Source: UBA1672 sp050633645
GTDB taxonomy: Bacteria; Pseudomonadota; Alphaproteobacteria; Micavibrionales; Micavibrionaceae
Assembly: GCA_050633645.1 (NCBI GenBank)
Contig: JBOEGX010000001.1
Location: 620,001 to 684,000, forward strand
Length of the DNA: 64,000 nt
Reading direction: 5' to 3'
A program made the translations under genes and the position numbers. How positions within the stretch are numbered: the first letter of the stretch is position 1; every line of letters starts with the position of its first letter. A model generated the notes under the pieces. The model had not been told where the DNA came from. It made no database searches and saw only the letters and a list, made by a program, of their open reading frames with translations. Shown piece by piece: positions 46,353 to 54,708 of this stretch.

Positions 46353-46847
46353 TTAAGCATCAAGATGAGGCGAATAACTATCCTTTTCCTGATTAATGGC
46401 GAGAAACTTATCCCGAATGGCAAGAATTTCCCATGCTCGATTCTTATATGTATTAAACACCTTTAATGTTCCTTGATGATGTGGAAAGTTTTTGTAAATC
46501 CCATCAACTTCTCGGTCATCTAAAGTAAACACAACCGCACCAATAAACGGGCTCGCCACGTCATACATTGCCTTACGGTGATAAACGCCTTGCAATTGAT
46601 GCTCCAAAGAATTTATAAAATTATCATGCGATAAACCGACATTTGCGGCCAATATTCTATCTGGCTTATTGTCCAACTCTCTTATGATTTTTGATACAAG
46701 ACCTGGAACGGCATCTTTTCGTGTCTCATCAAGATATTCGTCAAATACACGCCCACTGTCCTTTGCCTGTAACGGATTCGTGGTCACCAGATAGTTTAGT
46801 GCCAGGCAAAATTTTACATTTTTGGGGGAGGTTTTTTGTGTTTCCAT
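46353..46847 (-). CDS. Cargo hypothetical protein, 164 aa
   Basis: From ATG 46,847 behind GGGAACGG. A soluble alpha/beta-looking protein, no recognised family. Third gene of a cargo operon transcribed from 47,845. Confidence 0.65.
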   Translation of the reverse strand: METQKTSPKNVKFCLALNYLVTTNPLQAKDSGRVFDEYLDETRKDAVPGLVSKIIRELDNKPDRILAANVGLSHDNFINSLEHQLQGVYHRKAMYDVASPFIGAVVFTLDDREVDGIYKNFPHHQGTLKVFNTYKNRAWEILAIRDKFLAINQEKDSYSPHLDA

Positions 46848-46932
46848 CAAAACCGTTCCCTGCTTGCGCCTTTGGAGTAAAATCTTCTTTCATTTTCATA
46901 TCCGTGGGATTAGAGCATTCCAAACAAAGCAA

Positions 46933-47382
46933 TTAATGCGGTTGGCGCGTTTCATTAACACAATTCACGCTTTGGCGAAGATCATAATCTTCCTGCGATT
47001 CATGTTTTTGTTGTTCATGTACTTCTTTCAAGTAATCAACGCCACTTCTGCCCTCTATTAACGCCGTTGAGGCATAATCCTTATACTGTCCTTCTAATTT
47101 TGTGAGGACACTCTCAGATGCCTGAAGGATGACAATATCACCTTCAACGAAATCAACTTCCGCATTATATTTTAAGGCGCGGTCTAAAATCACGGCCTGA
47201 AAATCTATATCAGATAATGTCCTAATATTTTTCATTTGGCCGGTCAGGGTGTTTTCATCAAACATCCTATTGGTGACCACCAAAAATGGATCTTCTTTTT
47301 TGGGCGTTGGCTCTCGCGCGCTCTTTGCCGAAAACCCTTCGCCTAAATTAATACCGTCAAATCCATATATTTCTTTTTTCAA
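46933..47382 (-). CDS. Cargo hypothetical protein, 149 aa
   Basis: The start appears to be TTG 47,382 behind GGGAG. Acidic, with a charged Glu/Gln/Lys-rich C-terminal third. No family recognised. Middle gene of the three-gene cargo operon. Confidence 0.6.
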   Translation of the reverse strand: MKKEIYGFDGINLGEGFSAKSAREPTPKKEDPFLVVTNRMFDENTLTGQMKNIRTLSDIDFQAVILDRALKYNAEVDFVEGDIVILQASESVLTKLEGQYKDYASTALIEGRSGVDYLKEVHEQQKHESQEDYDLRQSVNCVNETRQPH

Positions 47383-47409
47383 CTTATTACTCCCACAGAA
47401 TACGCAAAA

Positions 47410-47790
47410 TCACTCATAATTTAACTTAACCATACCAGCATCTTTACCCAAACGGCGGGCTTCGCTTTCATCATGCAGGTACTCCTGAATTTTTTGGGCA
47501 TTCATTTTAACGAAGGAAAAGGCATTGGACAGATCTGTTGCCAGAACCCAAGATTTTCCATCAAAATCCTTTCGCTCAAACACACAAAGATTATCATCAT
47601 GAATAACTGGATTTATTCCTGCGCGATGTGCAAAATCCCTCATAACTATATCGAAATCACCCTCAGGCATTTCCCGCACAAGATAGCTTTTACCTTTTAC
47701 TTTATGCTCATTTACAATGGCCACGTAATTCTTTGTTGAATCTTGAAACGCATTTTGAATGCCATCCAATGATGGGGCTATTTTCCGCAT
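47410..47790 (-). CDS. Cargo hypothetical protein, 127 aa
   Basis: From ATG 47,790 behind GAGGTG. Small mixed alpha/beta protein, no recognised domain. First gene of the cargo operon 47,790-46,353, with a perfect consensus promoter upstream. Confidence 0.65.
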   Translation of the reverse strand: MRKIAPSLDGIQNAFQDSTKNYVAIVNEHKVKGKSYLVREMPEGDFDIVMRDFAHRAGINPVIHDDNLCVFERKDFDGKSWVLATDLSNAFSFVKMNAQKIQEYLHDESEARRLGKDAGMVKLNYE

Positions 47791-47820
47791 AATCACCTCG
47801 ATATTATTTTTATGAGAGAG

Positions 47821-47850
47821 ATTATAATAGCAATATCACAGCTTTGTCAA
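47821..47850 (-). promoter_or_regulatory. Consensus promoter for cargo operon
   Basis: Perfect TTGACA, 18 bases, TATAAT on the minus strand, 31 bases before the ATG. Confidence 0.82.
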
Positions 47851-47879
47851 AGAAATGCTATGCTCCGCAACGCTTGCGC

Positions 47880-48365
47880 CTAAAACAACGCTGTTGTAAT
47901 TCTGTTGCCTAAATTCGTATAGCTATCCAACCTGGTTTTTTCCTCTAGCTGCGTGCGCTGCAACACATTAAGCGCGCGGGATTGTGATAAATCCTGATCG
48001 ATGGATTTCAGGCGAAAACTATCCAGCTCATCGCGTTTGCGCTGCTCGTCCTCGCTTTCCTCAAACATGCCAAGTAAAACCGCTTGGGATGACCCCGTGC
48101 CTGTTCCAACCCCTTGACCACCAAAGCTTGCGCGTTGCCTTGCCACGGCGCGTTTCAGTGCCTTTTTGCGATCCTCATTAGCTTGCGCGGAATTGAGGGC
48201 GATTTGCTCCCGCGCCAGAGCAGCCTCGGCGGCGGCTTGGCGATTTTGTAAATCCTGCCTTGCCTGAAGTTGTGAAAGCGCCTGTGAGTTTCCCGTACTG
48301 CGCGTAGCCATTGCAACCCCTTGCGAGATCAATGTTGATGTTAATAATGGTACAACTGCACCCAT
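47880..48365 (-). CDS. Phage internal virion / ejection-type protein
   Basis: 161 residues, behind AAAGGAAAAG and the leader motif. A short hydrophobic N-terminus, then a long Ala/Gln/Arg-rich helix and a Gly-rich G-G-Q-G-V-G-T-G-T-G-S-S-Q break near 84-96, followed by more helix. This composition and its place after tail tubular protein B match T7 gp14-like ejection proteins. The large gp15/gp16 partners are absent here. Confidence 0.7.
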   Translation of the reverse strand: MGAVVPLLTSTLISQGVAMATRSTGNSQALSQLQARQDLQNRQAAAEAALAREQIALNSAQANEDRKKALKRAVARQRASFGGQGVGTGTGSSQAVLLGMFEESEDEQRKRDELDSFRLKSIDQDLSQSRALNVLQRTQLEEKTRLDSYTNLGNRITTALF

Positions 48366-48398
48366 GGTCTTTTCCTTTCATATGTATTGAAATTTAAA

Positions 48399-48408
48399 TT
48401 CAGGCATA
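48399..48408 (-). repeat. Recurrent core-gene leader motif
   Basis: TTCAGGCATA on the plus strand, upstream of the 161-residue virion gene; no strong hairpin beside this copy. Confidence 0.45.
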
Positions 48409-48470
48409 ACAAATGTGGCAAATGAGTGTCCCCTTTCGCTTCATGTTTTTCTTCAAATTATTTGGTAAAT

Positions 48471-49361
48471 TTATCCCAGATCGGCCTGTAGATGATTTTC
48501 TTGCTTAAGATATTCCGTAAGTTTTTTGTCGTACGATCTGGCGGCGCTCATAACTAAACCAACTAAACTTTCATCTAATTCGCTATCTTCTTCATTCATT
48601 ATTTCGTGCACAAAATTCCAGCCATCAACAATGATTCCATCTTCTCCAGCCTTTTCCATTTCTATCCAAAGGTCATTGAATGTTGTTCCGTTTTGCCCTG
48701 TCCACGCGTCATAGAATAATTCCTGTAAATCTTCCAAAAATTGACTTTCTTCAACCAACGACTCCAGCAAACCTTGTTCATAAAAAGTTTTGTATACTTC
48801 CACGTCCACAATAGCTGGTGTATCCAACAGTTTTATTTTCCCATCAAAGAGGCCAAAATTATACTTATGGGCATCCTCTATATCGAGATTTCCTACAGCA
48901 TCTATGATCTCACGAAACACCCTTTCCCTTTCTTCCTGACCAGGATCCTGTGGAAGACCACCTGCCATAAGCTGTAGAATGAATCCGTCAAATTGCACAT
49001 ACCCAACTGGGTTTAGTGTATTGGGATGATAGATATGTGTGGAGTGACTATTTATATCTTCTCCATTTCTTTTGACGGCTTTTCTTTCCTTTCTGCTGAA
49101 TGTATCGGGCGTCGGGTATAATCGCAATGCCGCGTTGTAACGGTTTATGGGTAACAAATAGCCATTTTCATGCGTATGTTTTGTATCCCAAATTTTATCA
49201 GGTAATGGAAGACGCATTTTGTGAAATATCGGCTCAAGATACTCCATATCTATTAACCTGTGTTCATCTTTAGAAAGTTCAAAGAAAGGAATCCTGTTTC
49301 CTGTTTCCCAGAGAACACGCCCTTCAAATTCTGCCGAATTTTCAAAAATTTCTACGATCAT
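48471..49361 (-). CDS. Cargo protein with kinase-like catalytic-loop motif
   Basis: 296 residues from ATG 49,361. I choose this start because a -10 (TATAAT) ends seven bases upstream, so the transcript would be leaderless; an in-frame ATG at 49,418 overlaps the preceding gene and remains possible. The stretch I-E-D-A-H-K-Y-N-F-G-L-F-D-G-K-I-K-L-L-D-T resembles the catalytic loop and metal-binding strand of protein-kinase-like phosphotransferases (D-x-H-x-x-N ... D). No clear glycine loop is seen, so activity is uncertain. Confidence 0.65.
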   Translation of the reverse strand: MIVEIFENSAEFEGRVLWETGNRIPFFELSKDEHRLIDMEYLEPIFHKMRLPLPDKIWDTKHTHENGYLLPINRYNAALRLYPTPDTFSRKERKAVKRNGEDINSHSTHIYHPNTLNPVGYVQFDGFILQLMAGGLPQDPGQEERERVFREIIDAVGNLDIEDAHKYNFGLFDGKIKLLDTPAIVDVEVYKTFYEQGLLESLVEESQFLEDLQELFYDAWTGQNGTTFNDLWIEMEKAGEDGIIVDGWNFVHEIMNEEDSELDESLVGLVMSAARSYDKKLTEYLKQENHLQADLG

Positions 49362-49367
49362 GCGCGG

Positions 49368-49397
49368 ATTATATATGAAATTCGTATATAATTGCAA
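49368..49397 (-). promoter_or_regulatory. Promoter giving a leaderless cargo transcript
   Basis: TTGCAA, 18 bases, TATAAT on the minus strand. The ATG at 49,361 falls at the expected transcription start. Confidence 0.7.
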
Positions 49398-49410
49398 GAA
49401 TTCACAAGCC

Positions 49411-51306
49411 CTAATCATTCACCTTAATCTCGGAGGTGACAGAGAGCAGTGTAAAGGGCAGTGGCGCGTCTTGTTCTATGCGCCAGAGGGGCTCGACCCC
49501 GCTTTTCTGCCACCCTAATGCTCGCACCCGAATATCCCCGCTCACAGACGGATTTGGTACATCCAAAACGCCATCATCAAAACCGCTAAGCGATATATCT
49601 TTAAGCCCTCTGCCCACATCAAGGCGCATAGCGGCGGTATCTTGCACGCGGAAGATTGCCTCAATCAGGCGGATTTTACGCCCCGCGCCGACCTGCCCCG
49701 CCTCATTGGGGGGTAATGGTTCAATCACATGGGTATAGGGCAGGCCAATTTGCACCGATGACGCAGGCTCTGATAGTGTCACTGAACCGCTCTGCACCTC
49801 TTGCGAGGGCAGCAGGTTTCCGTCAGCCAAAATCGAAACCATCTCGCCTTCCAGATGGTCTAACCCGCTCCAGATAAGGGCAGGCGTTTCCACACTGCCC
49901 GATAGCGCGCTATCAAGGTGAAGCGTGTCATCAAGAAGCTCAATCAGGTATCCTGAACCCCGCTGCACCAGCATATAAACCTCATCGCCGACCACGGCGA
50001 CGGATCTCACCGCGCCGTCGGTTTCATGCAATGTCCATGCGGACACGCTTTCTGCGCGAAATACCGTGAGGCTAGCAAATGTTCCATCGTCCCGCACAAC
50101 ATAAAGCAGCCTGTTCTTGCGGTCATAATCCTGATCAATCGGCGTTCCTAAAACATGGCGCGATAGCAGCGCCAGATCGGTGGAGGTGTAGGCGGCCTCT
50201 AAATCTGTATAGAGAAACTCATATAGCTCATTGCCTGAACGTGCGGCATAGAGCGTTGCGCCATCCACATTCACAGGCGGGATATAGCGGTCAATTCGTG
50301 ATCCCGTTCTGGTTTGCCGCCTTATCTGCACCGCGCTTGGCGTTAATGGATCGCCCGTGACCATCCATTCCGCACCGCTTGTGAACACCTGTAAATGCCT
50401 CGAAGAGAATATCCCACGTATCGCATTGACCTGATCGGACAGGATCGAAAACTCAATCGCTTCGTCATCTAGCCCCTGGCCCAGATCAAAATTCAGTAAA
50501 TCCCCGCTTTTTGAAAACCAAAGGCGGTTGGGCAAATCACGGCTGCCACCAATCACAAGCCTATCTTGGTGAAATGCTACGGTCACGGGGTATCCGCGCG
50601 CGGCGCTGAACGCGGCTTCGAACCAATCAATCGTTGGGTCACTATCGGGTAAATCTTCAATCGTGGTGACCGTTATGACGGTGGGCGAGTCGAAATCTGT
50701 GACCTCGACCTCTTTGCCCTTCACCCGCAGGCGCGCGCCCTCATGGTTGGCGGTGAATACATCTTCACTCGCGGTCAGGGTAATACTGCCGCTTATCCCG
50801 CTTGGTGTAAGGGTTACTTCTGCACCAGCAAATTTATAATAAGGTTGGTGGATGATATTTTGATCGGTAAAAAAACTCCAGTCACTTAAAGACCAGATTC
50901 CACCGACGCTACGCACCAATTTCTTTGGTGGCACATCAGGATGGGTAAACAGCAGCGTATCCGCGCTTTGCGTCCATGCAATCTGCCCAATTTGCGATAA
51001 GTCATACGGCGCGGTGATGGTGTCTTCCAACACGCCGCCGCTATAGATATCAATCTGCCCGTCTGTAATCACGATCAGCGCGGTTTGCTGTGTATTAAAT
51101 TCAAATGCAATCAGCTTCCCATCACCTGCCGCCGCATCGATATAACCCATTCCAAATCGGCGCTTTACGCCACCTGTGGGATTAATGAACACATTACGTA
51201 GCGCCAATGCGCCATTATCATAAGCGCGTAAATCCCCGCGCCCTAGAATATCACGACTGACTTCACCTGCGGTGAATGTGGTTTTTAAATCTCTTACTCT
51301 GGTCAT
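49411..51306 (-). CDS. Tail tubular protein B (T7 gp12-like)
   Basis: 631 residues from ATG 51,306 behind AAAGGAAA. The N-terminus (T-T-F-T-A-G-E-V-S-R-D-I-L-G-R-G-D-L) and the I-N-P-T-G-G-V-K-R-R-F-G segment are typical of short-tail nozzle proteins. Beta-rich throughout. It forms the tail tube tip below tail tubular protein A. Part of the phage core. Confidence 0.88.
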   Translation of the reverse strand: MTRVRDLKTTFTAGEVSRDILGRGDLRAYDNGALALRNVFINPTGGVKRRFGMGYIDAAAGDGKLIAFEFNTQQTALIVITDGQIDIYSGGVLEDTITAPYDLSQIGQIAWTQSADTLLFTHPDVPPKKLVRSVGGIWSLSDWSFFTDQNIIHQPYYKFAGAEVTLTPSGISGSITLTASEDVFTANHEGARLRVKGKEVEVTDFDSPTVITVTTIEDLPDSDPTIDWFEAAFSAARGYPVTVAFHQDRLVIGGSRDLPNRLWFSKSGDLLNFDLGQGLDDEAIEFSILSDQVNAIRGIFSSRHLQVFTSGAEWMVTGDPLTPSAVQIRRQTRTGSRIDRYIPPVNVDGATLYAARSGNELYEFLYTDLEAAYTSTDLALLSRHVLGTPIDQDYDRKNRLLYVVRDDGTFASLTVFRAESVSAWTLHETDGAVRSVAVVGDEVYMLVQRGSGYLIELLDDTLHLDSALSGSVETPALIWSGLDHLEGEMVSILADGNLLPSQEVQSGSVTLSEPASSVQIGLPYTHVIEPLPPNEAGQVGAGRKIRLIEAIFRVQDTAAMRLDVGRGLKDISLSGFDDGVLDVPNPSVSGDIRVRALGWQKSGVEPLWRIEQDAPLPFTLLSVTSEIKVND

Positions 51307-51327
51307 GGTGTTTCCTTTGTTTTTGCG

Positions 51328-51337
51328 TTCAGGCACA
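51328..51337 (-). repeat. Recurrent core-gene leader motif
   Basis: TTCAGGCACA on the plus strand, 22 bases upstream of the tail tubular B start; a CCCGAA/TTCGGG hairpin (51,347-51,373) and a terminator follow. Confidence 0.5.
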
Positions 51338-51375
51338 GAATTTCAACCCGAACCGATCGATGTGATATTCGGGCA

Positions 51376-51403
51376 AGAAAAAACCCGCGCGGTCGGCGGG
51401 TTT
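51376..51403 (-). terminator. Intrinsic terminator before tail tubular B
   Basis: AAACCCGC / GCGGGTTT stem (8 bp), T-run on the minus strand; ends the 75-residue cargo gene. Confidence 0.88.
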
Positions 51404-51432
51404 AATCAAGACATGCGTGTGTTATTTATGGA

Positions 51433-51660
51433 TTAGTCGTTATCAAGCTGGTCGGGCGTTCGCTCATCACGAACATATACATAACCGCTTCGCTTATTAT
51501 TTTCATTTTTAAAGTAAGCATATTGAGAAGGCGTTACTTTATTACGTTTTCCATTATCGCCTTTGCGCTCAACCACCGAACCACTATTATTAATGGCGTC
51601 TAATTCTTTCTTCAGGCTAATCTCATCTGGAAATAATAAATCATCATCTTTTTTTGGCAT
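51433..51660 (-). CDS. Small cargo protein, 75 aa
   Basis: From ATG 51,660 behind GGGGGG; an upstream in-frame start would add 20 hydrophobic residues without a binding site. Highly charged, likely disordered apart from Y-A-Y-F-K and Y-V-Y-V-R strands. Flanked by promoter and terminator. No family recognised. Confidence 0.6.
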   Translation of the reverse strand: MPKKDDDLLFPDEISLKKELDAINNSGSVVERKGDNGKRNKVTPSQYAYFKNENNKRSGYVYVRDERTPDQLDND

Positions 51661-51698
51661 GTTACCCCCCGTTATTATCATTAGTAATTTGGAAAAAA

Positions 51699-51727
51699 AT
51701 ATTACATATTCCGTGTTCATAAGTCAA
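51699..51727 (-). promoter_or_regulatory. Promoter for 75-aa cargo gene
   Basis: TTGACT, 17 bases, TAATAT on the minus strand. Confidence 0.7.
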
Positions 51728-51750
51728 ATCATCCTGAGGCTTGGGGGCAT

Positions 51751-51819
51751 TTAATTTCGTATATCCACCAATGTGAAATCCTCGATTTTATTGGGGGTGT
51801 CCTGTTGCGCGTCGATTTC
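51751..51819 (-). pseudogene. Remnant of the 3' end of tail tubular protein A gene
   Basis: Read on the minus strand this encodes 22 residues and a stop that match the C-terminus of the intact protein at 52,362 (I-D-A-Q-Q-D-T-P-N-x-I-E-D-F-T-L-V-D-x-R) with two or three substitutions. It starts exactly at a leader-motif copy (51,817). Between it and the intact gene lies the 135-residue cargo gene, so cargo acquisition seems to have brought a replacement gene end and left the old one behind. Confidence 0.85.
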
Positions 51820-51826
51820 AGGTGTA
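51817..51826 (-). repeat. Leader-motif copy at a recombination junction
   Basis: TTCAGGTGTA on the plus strand, at the boundary between a cargo terminator-like hairpin (about 51,825-51,850) and the duplicated tail-gene end. Confidence 0.5.
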
Positions 51827-51877
51827 AAAAACCGCCAAGCGGGACGGCGTTAAATGTTATTGAATGAGGCCGTTATA

Positions 51878-52285
51878 TTATGGCGATGGAGAGCCATCCC
51901 AGTTCGGACAAACCTTCCTCATAATTTTATGAGCTTCATCTTTTGATGAATTATTGAGAAAACCCGTCCGCGCATCGTCAAATTCACCTGTTTTGGCCTT
52001 TGGTGTTCTGCTCAATACCGCAAGTATATTTTTCTTTAATCCGTTATCCTTTGGCTCAAACGCATATTTATCGAGCGCAAAGATCAGCTCATTCATCGCG
52101 CCGATTTCGCGATCATTATACTTTTTTGCGGCGCATGAAGATTCGATGGCGATGCCTTCTATAAGCTTTAAAACAGGCTCATTGTCTTCGGTTATGTCCG
52201 ATATCCACTCATCCGCCCATTGATTGACGTGATCAGAATCTGGAAATTCGGGCAACTCCCTTATCAATCCTTTATTGTCTTCCAT
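51878..52285 (-). CDS. Cargo hypothetical protein, 135 aa
   Basis: A soluble acidic helical protein; no recognised family or membrane segment. It sits between the intact tail tubular A gene and the duplicated fragment of that gene's end. A TTGACG box at about 52,340 is present, but a well-spaced -10 is not clear. Confidence 0.65.
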   Translation of the reverse strand: MEDNKGLIRELPEFPDSDHVNQWADEWISDITEDNEPVLKLIEGIAIESSCAAKKYNDREIGAMNELIFALDKYAFEPKDNGLKKNILAVLSRTPKAKTGEFDDARTGFLNNSSKDEAHKIMRKVCPNWDGSPSP

Positions 52286-52361
52286 TATAATTTCACCACT
52301 TGATTATTGTTATCTTATGACTTCAGCACGAAACTTGTGATTACGTCAAGAAACTTAAAAA

Positions 52362-52931
52362 TCACCCCCGCACATCCACAAGCGTGAAATCCTCTATCCT
52401 GTTCGGCGTGTCTTGTTGCGCGTCGATTTGACGGGCGCGTTGAAATTCACGATCTGCCATGTTGAACAGGCTTTCCGCTCGGCTTGTGCTTTCAGTGACA
52501 GGGATACAAAACTCCGCCGCAAGCCGTGTGATCAATGCTTGGTCAAAATATGGCGGGAACGCCTCTTCTTCAGGGCGAAAGACATAGCTTAGAACCACAT
52601 CAGACGCATTGGTATGCAGTGCACCACTACTGATGCGGTAATTCAGGCCGCGCCCACGTGATCCGCTGCCTGCGCTTAGCGCCCGCAGGAAATCATTCGG
52701 CAAAGCATAGGCATAGGCGTAATCCGCAATCGGGGTTGTCACTAGCTGATCAAGAACCACTTGCGCGCTGGCGAAGCTCCATGGGTAAGCCGAGAGCAGA
52801 GCATCACGCACCTGCGGAAATAATGTTGCGGCGATCTCACTCTCCGCGCCGCCATCGTTAAAGCTTGTAATTGGCGTGGCGCCAATACGCACAAGCGCCC
52901 GTGCACTTAATCCAATATCGGATAAAGCCAT
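52362..52931 (-). CDS. Tail tubular protein A (T7 gp11-like)
   Basis: 189 residues from ATG 52,931 (M-A-L-S-D-I-G) with AAGGAG at good spacing. Family hallmarks: A-L-x-x-I-G-A-x-P-I near 15-24, Y-P-W-S-F-A near 57-62, Y-A-Y-A-L-P-N-D-F-L-R near 78-88 and the helical C-terminus. Forms the gatekeeper ring between portal and nozzle. Its last 22 codons are duplicated at 51,751. Confidence 0.9.
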   Translation of the reverse strand: MALSDIGLSARALVRIGATPITSFNDGGAESEIAATLFPQVRDALLSAYPWSFASAQVVLDQLVTTPIADYAYAYALPNDFLRALSAGSGSRGRGLNYRISSGALHTNASDVVLSYVFRPEEEAFPPYFDQALITRLAAEFCIPVTESTSRAESLFNMADREFQRARQIDAQQDTPNRIEDFTLVDVRG

Positions 52932-53004
52932 AATCATTCTCCTTATATTTTTGAAATTTCTAATTCAGACACAAAACCAACGTTTTATGCAAATAAATCA
53001 CGCA

Positions 53005-53042
53005 AAAGCGCCCCTACCCCGTTACAGAGCGAGAGGCGCTTT
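53005..53042. terminator. Terminator-like hairpin upstream of tail tubular A
   Basis: AAAGCGCC / GGCGCTTT perfect 8-bp stem with a 22-base loop. The T-tract on the minus strand is short, so attenuation rather than full termination is possible. Confidence 0.55.
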
Positions 53043-53136
53043 CACGCTTGGTTCGATACAGTGACCGCGGCCGGCGAAGCTTTGACAAGGGTGAGGAGGT
53101 CGATGCGCTCCGCCATACATGCGTCACACGGTTTTG

Positions 53137-53376
53137 CTATGAATAGGCCGTGATTGTGACACTTGCGCCGTCATTTGCCATGACAATATAAAATATTGTC
53201 GCGGGCGTTCCATCTGTATCGATATTCGCGATAATTAAATCTCCGACCTGCACCATATCGGCAGAGGCGTTGAAATATCCCGCGCCTGTTACGGCGTCAT
53301 CGGGGGTTGTGTAATGCCACAGCGTGAAATTATTCGCATAAGCCAAGACACTGAGGTCATTTGCTATATAAGCCAT
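53137..53376 (-). CDS. Small phage virion protein
   Basis: 79 residues, beta-rich, neutral, starting behind AAAGGAG. It lies between capsid and tail tubular A, where T7-like phages and alphaproteobacterial prophages often have a small head-decoration or connector protein. No cargo separates it from capsid. Specific role not determined. Confidence 0.7.
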   Translation of the reverse strand: MAYIANDLSVLAYANNFTLWHYTTPDDAVTGAGYFNASADMVQVGDLIIANIDTDGTPATIFYIVMANDGASVTITAYS

Positions 53377-53541
53377 TGTTTTCTCCTTTGAGATCTATAG
53401 AAATTGAAATATTAAAGCGTTAAAGCCACTTGCTTTTCGTCACAGGTCAGACAACCAAGGCATGATGCGCGCAGCGTATAGACGATACGTGAGCACATCA
53501 TGACCGCCGGTTAACGCAGCCTGTGCGAAAATGAAGTGGTT

Positions 53542-54375
53542 TTAATCTGGAGTCTCATCACAGTTGATGACAACAATACCTGCTTCGTCAATCAGACCTG
53601 CGCCTTGGCTCATCATGTTATTGACGAAATGCGCGGCACGATCACCATGCCAAGACATATCGGTTTGCACGTCACTGGCGGCGGCGTGCCCCACAGCGGT
53701 TTTGTGATAGTAATAGCAAGAGCGGATATCACTGCCGTCAACGGGAAGGCCAGAATGCGGAATGAATATCGTGCCAAGGAACATTTTCGCCTGTGTGATG
53801 CTTGCAAATGGCAGAGCATCCGCGCCGATATAATCCGCATTCACAAATTCATCAATGGCAAGTAAATCACTCCATTGCTTCCAACCAACAACGCAATATC
53901 TCTGCGCGTCATCTGGCACATCATTTTCACCAAAGGTTTCAAACGCGCTCAGGATTTTATCCTTAGTTAGCCCTGTATTGCCATCAGCGATGACATTTGC
54001 AGATGCACCATTCAACGCATTGATAATTAGCTCATCGGTTTTGCGGCCAAGGGCGTGCGCCCCTGCGGCGGCAATCACCTGACGCTCATCGATATTGGTT
54101 TTAAGCTCGTCAAGCTTATCAATCCAATCCCCGGCGTAATAATCCGATAAAATCACCTCAATCGTGGAATGATCGAGATTCATCACTGGAACCATTCCAT
54201 GGGTGGATTTCGTGCTTGCGGCGCCTGCGCCGACTTTCTGGAATACCGCGCTAGAGCCGTTTACGCCGGTGATGGTACGCACAGTATTGCGGAGCTTTGA
54301 GCCCTGACGTTGATAAGCGGCGTGAACTTCACGTTCGAACTGCTTAATAAAGGCCTGATCTATTGATGTAGACAT
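53542..54375 (-). CDS. Major capsid protein
   Basis: 277 residues behind GAGGTAAG. HK97-like capsid pattern of the podovirus type: N-terminal helix with F-E-R-E-V-H-A-A-Y-Q-R-Q-G-S-K-L-R, spine helix near 95-110, and a conserved C-terminal strand region (R-S-C-Y-Y-Y-H-K-T-A-V-G-H-A near 224-237). It follows scaffold in the standard portal-scaffold-capsid order. Confidence 0.85.
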   Translation of the reverse strand: MSTSIDQAFIKQFEREVHAAYQRQGSKLRNTVRTITGVNGSSAVFQKVGAGAASTKSTHGMVPVMNLDHSTIEVILSDYYAGDWIDKLDELKTNIDERQVIAAAGAHALGRKTDELIINALNGASANVIADGNTGLTKDKILSAFETFGENDVPDDAQRYCVVGWKQWSDLLAIDEFVNADYIGADALPFASITQAKMFLGTIFIPHSGLPVDGSDIRSCYYYHKTAVGHAAASDVQTDMSWHGDRAAHFVNNMMSQGAGLIDEAGIVVINCDETPD

Positions 54376-54708
54376 GGTCTTACCTCATTCTTTCTGTTAA
54401 AAATTTAAGTTTTTTGGGGAAGCCAGATTCAGGTTCTCTCGGATGTCGAGGCCAAATTTCGGGCAAGTCATAATTGGCCGCAAAGGCATATAATATATGT
54501 TATCCACACGGCTTTGAATTCTAAATCACCACCGCACCCCCTTCGAAGAAGACGGATTTCTGGTGTTGATGAGTTATTTGTATGATTTTATTCCTATTAT
54601 GTCAAGGATTAATTTCTGCGGCGTTATATGTAGTTATTAACAATGCCTTAATTTTGCCAAAATAATATATTAGATTTTAATGCTATTAATTATGGGAATA
54701 AGATTCAT
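54376..54708. other. Divergent control region between capsid and PilZ gene
   Basis: No gene seen. On the minus side it holds the capsid leader with a diverged leader motif (TTCAGG at 54,428). On the plus side it is AT-rich, with TTGCCA (54,655) as the only -35-like box before the PilZ gene. Confidence 0.4.
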
